Origin: an uncultured Clostridia bacterium
GTDB taxonomy: Bacteria > Bacillota_A > Clostridia > Oscillospirales > Oscillospiraceae
Assembly: GCA_949289625.1 (NCBI GenBank)
Contig: CASEPH010000060.1
Coordinates: 1-13,469, forward strand
Length of the DNA: 13,469 bases
Direction of reading: 5' to 3'
Shown here one piece after another: positions 13,010 through 13,469 of the stretch. The notes below the pieces were generated by a model. It had not been told where the DNA came from, did no database searches, and was given only the letters and a program-made list of their open reading frames with translations. Made by a program: the position numbers and the translations under genes. Each line of letters starts with the position of its first letter. The stretch's first letter is position 1.

Positions 13010-13469
13010 TTAATTTTCCTCCTTCTTCGCAATTTTTGCACCATACAGGGCGGGATTTGTGGCCTTCAACGGTACCAGGCATTTCATCAGGATCTGACTC
13101 AGGAACAGCATGACGATCATGCTCAGGATCACGCCGATAAACAGGGTTTTCGCAAAGCCAACGGTGGTACCAGTACCCAGCTTCCACAGCACAAGAGAAG
13201 CAATGATGGTGGTCACATTGGAGTCAATGATGGCGCTCATAGCGTTCTTGTAGCCAGCATCAATGGCAGCCCGTGTGGTTTTTCCATTGGTAAGTTCCTC
13301 TTTGATTCGCTCGAAAATAATGACGTTCGCATCCACTGCCATACCGATAGTCAGAATGATACCTGCAATGCCGGGAAGGCTCAGGTTCAGCTTGGCGATG
13401 GAAGCCACAACCATAAACAGGGCTGTATAGAACAGCAGGGAAACGCTGGCAATCACGCCGGGCAGCCGA
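13010..13469 (-). CDS. secD: Protein translocase subunit SecD, 3' part
   Basis: Only the C-terminal 152 residues lie in the window; the frame is open to base 13469, so the start is outside. The visible part begins RLPGVIASVSLLFYTALFMV and contains the SecD membrane-domain motif GIILTIGMAVDANVIIFERIKEE, then GYKNAMSAIIDSNVTT and two last membrane segments. The Asp and Arg residues of that motif belong to the proton-conducting region of SecD. It ends VPLKATNPALYG with a charged tail, one base before secF. Confidence 0.95.
   Translation of the reverse strand, partial: RLPGVIASVSLLFYTALFMVVASIAKLNLSLPGIAGIILTIGMAVDANVIIFERIKEELTNGKTTRAAIDAGYKNAMSAIIDSNVTTIIASLVLWKLGTGTTVGFAKTLFIGVILSMIVMLFLSQILMKCLVPLKATNPALYGAKIAKKEEN

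Noticed and set aside
12499..13113. Plus-strand open frame opposite secF and secD
   Set aside because: Low-complexity His/Gln/Gly composition and full overlap with SecD/SecF on the minus strand.

Overview
This window comes from a spore-forming member of the Clostridia, most likely an Oscillospiraceae-type gut anaerobe (inference). The evidence is a complete eight-gene spoIIIA operon with a yqhY-type Asp23 gene behind it, an alpha-type glutamine synthetase paired with an ANTAR regulator, moderately high GC in the genes with AT-rich intergenic regions, and strong AGGAGG-type ribosome binding sites. Every gene I support lies on the minus strand, so the window is read here from right to left.

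Right end (13469 to 12097): the 3' part of secD, cut by the window edge, and the complete secF, one base apart and closed by a strong terminator at 12051-12083. Together they encode the SecDF accessory factor of the Sec export channel.

Sporulation block (12038 to 7264): a candidate sigma-E promoter, then spoIIIAA, AB, AC, AD, AE, AF, AG and AH, with overlaps or very short gaps. Their products build the SpoIIIA export/feeding channel in the mother-cell membrane facing the engulfed forespore. The oddity is spoIIIAA: its frame runs 173 bases into spoIIIAB, and a G GGA AAA heptamer lies where the protein should end.

7263 to 6731: an Asp23/Gls24 gene of the yqhY type, with its own sigma-A-like promoter just behind spoIIIAH and two hairpins downstream.

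6701 to 3979: a three-gene unit of grpB-like nucleotidyltransferase, CLC-type anion channel/transporter and GNAT acetyltransferase. It has an extended -10 promoter and an isolated 20-bp palindrome upstream.

3942 to 2411: a single-gene purF unit (first committed step of purine synthesis) with its own promoter and a strong terminator.

2361 to 322: glnA followed by a NitR-like ANTAR protein with a degenerate receiver domain. The unit has a near-consensus promoter whose spacer holds a 12-bp dyad, and a terminator after the ANTAR gene.

Left end (268 to 1): tRNA-Ala(GGC) with its own promoter and terminator, then a strong promoter directed out of the window. purF and glnA are metabolically linked, because PurF consumes the glutamine that GlnA makes, yet they are separate transcription units. 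I see no mobile element, CRISPR array, phage gene or clearly new multi-gene system. The items most worth checking are the spoIIIAA 3' end, the dyad in the glnA promoter, the palindrome before the grpB unit, and the CLC subtype.
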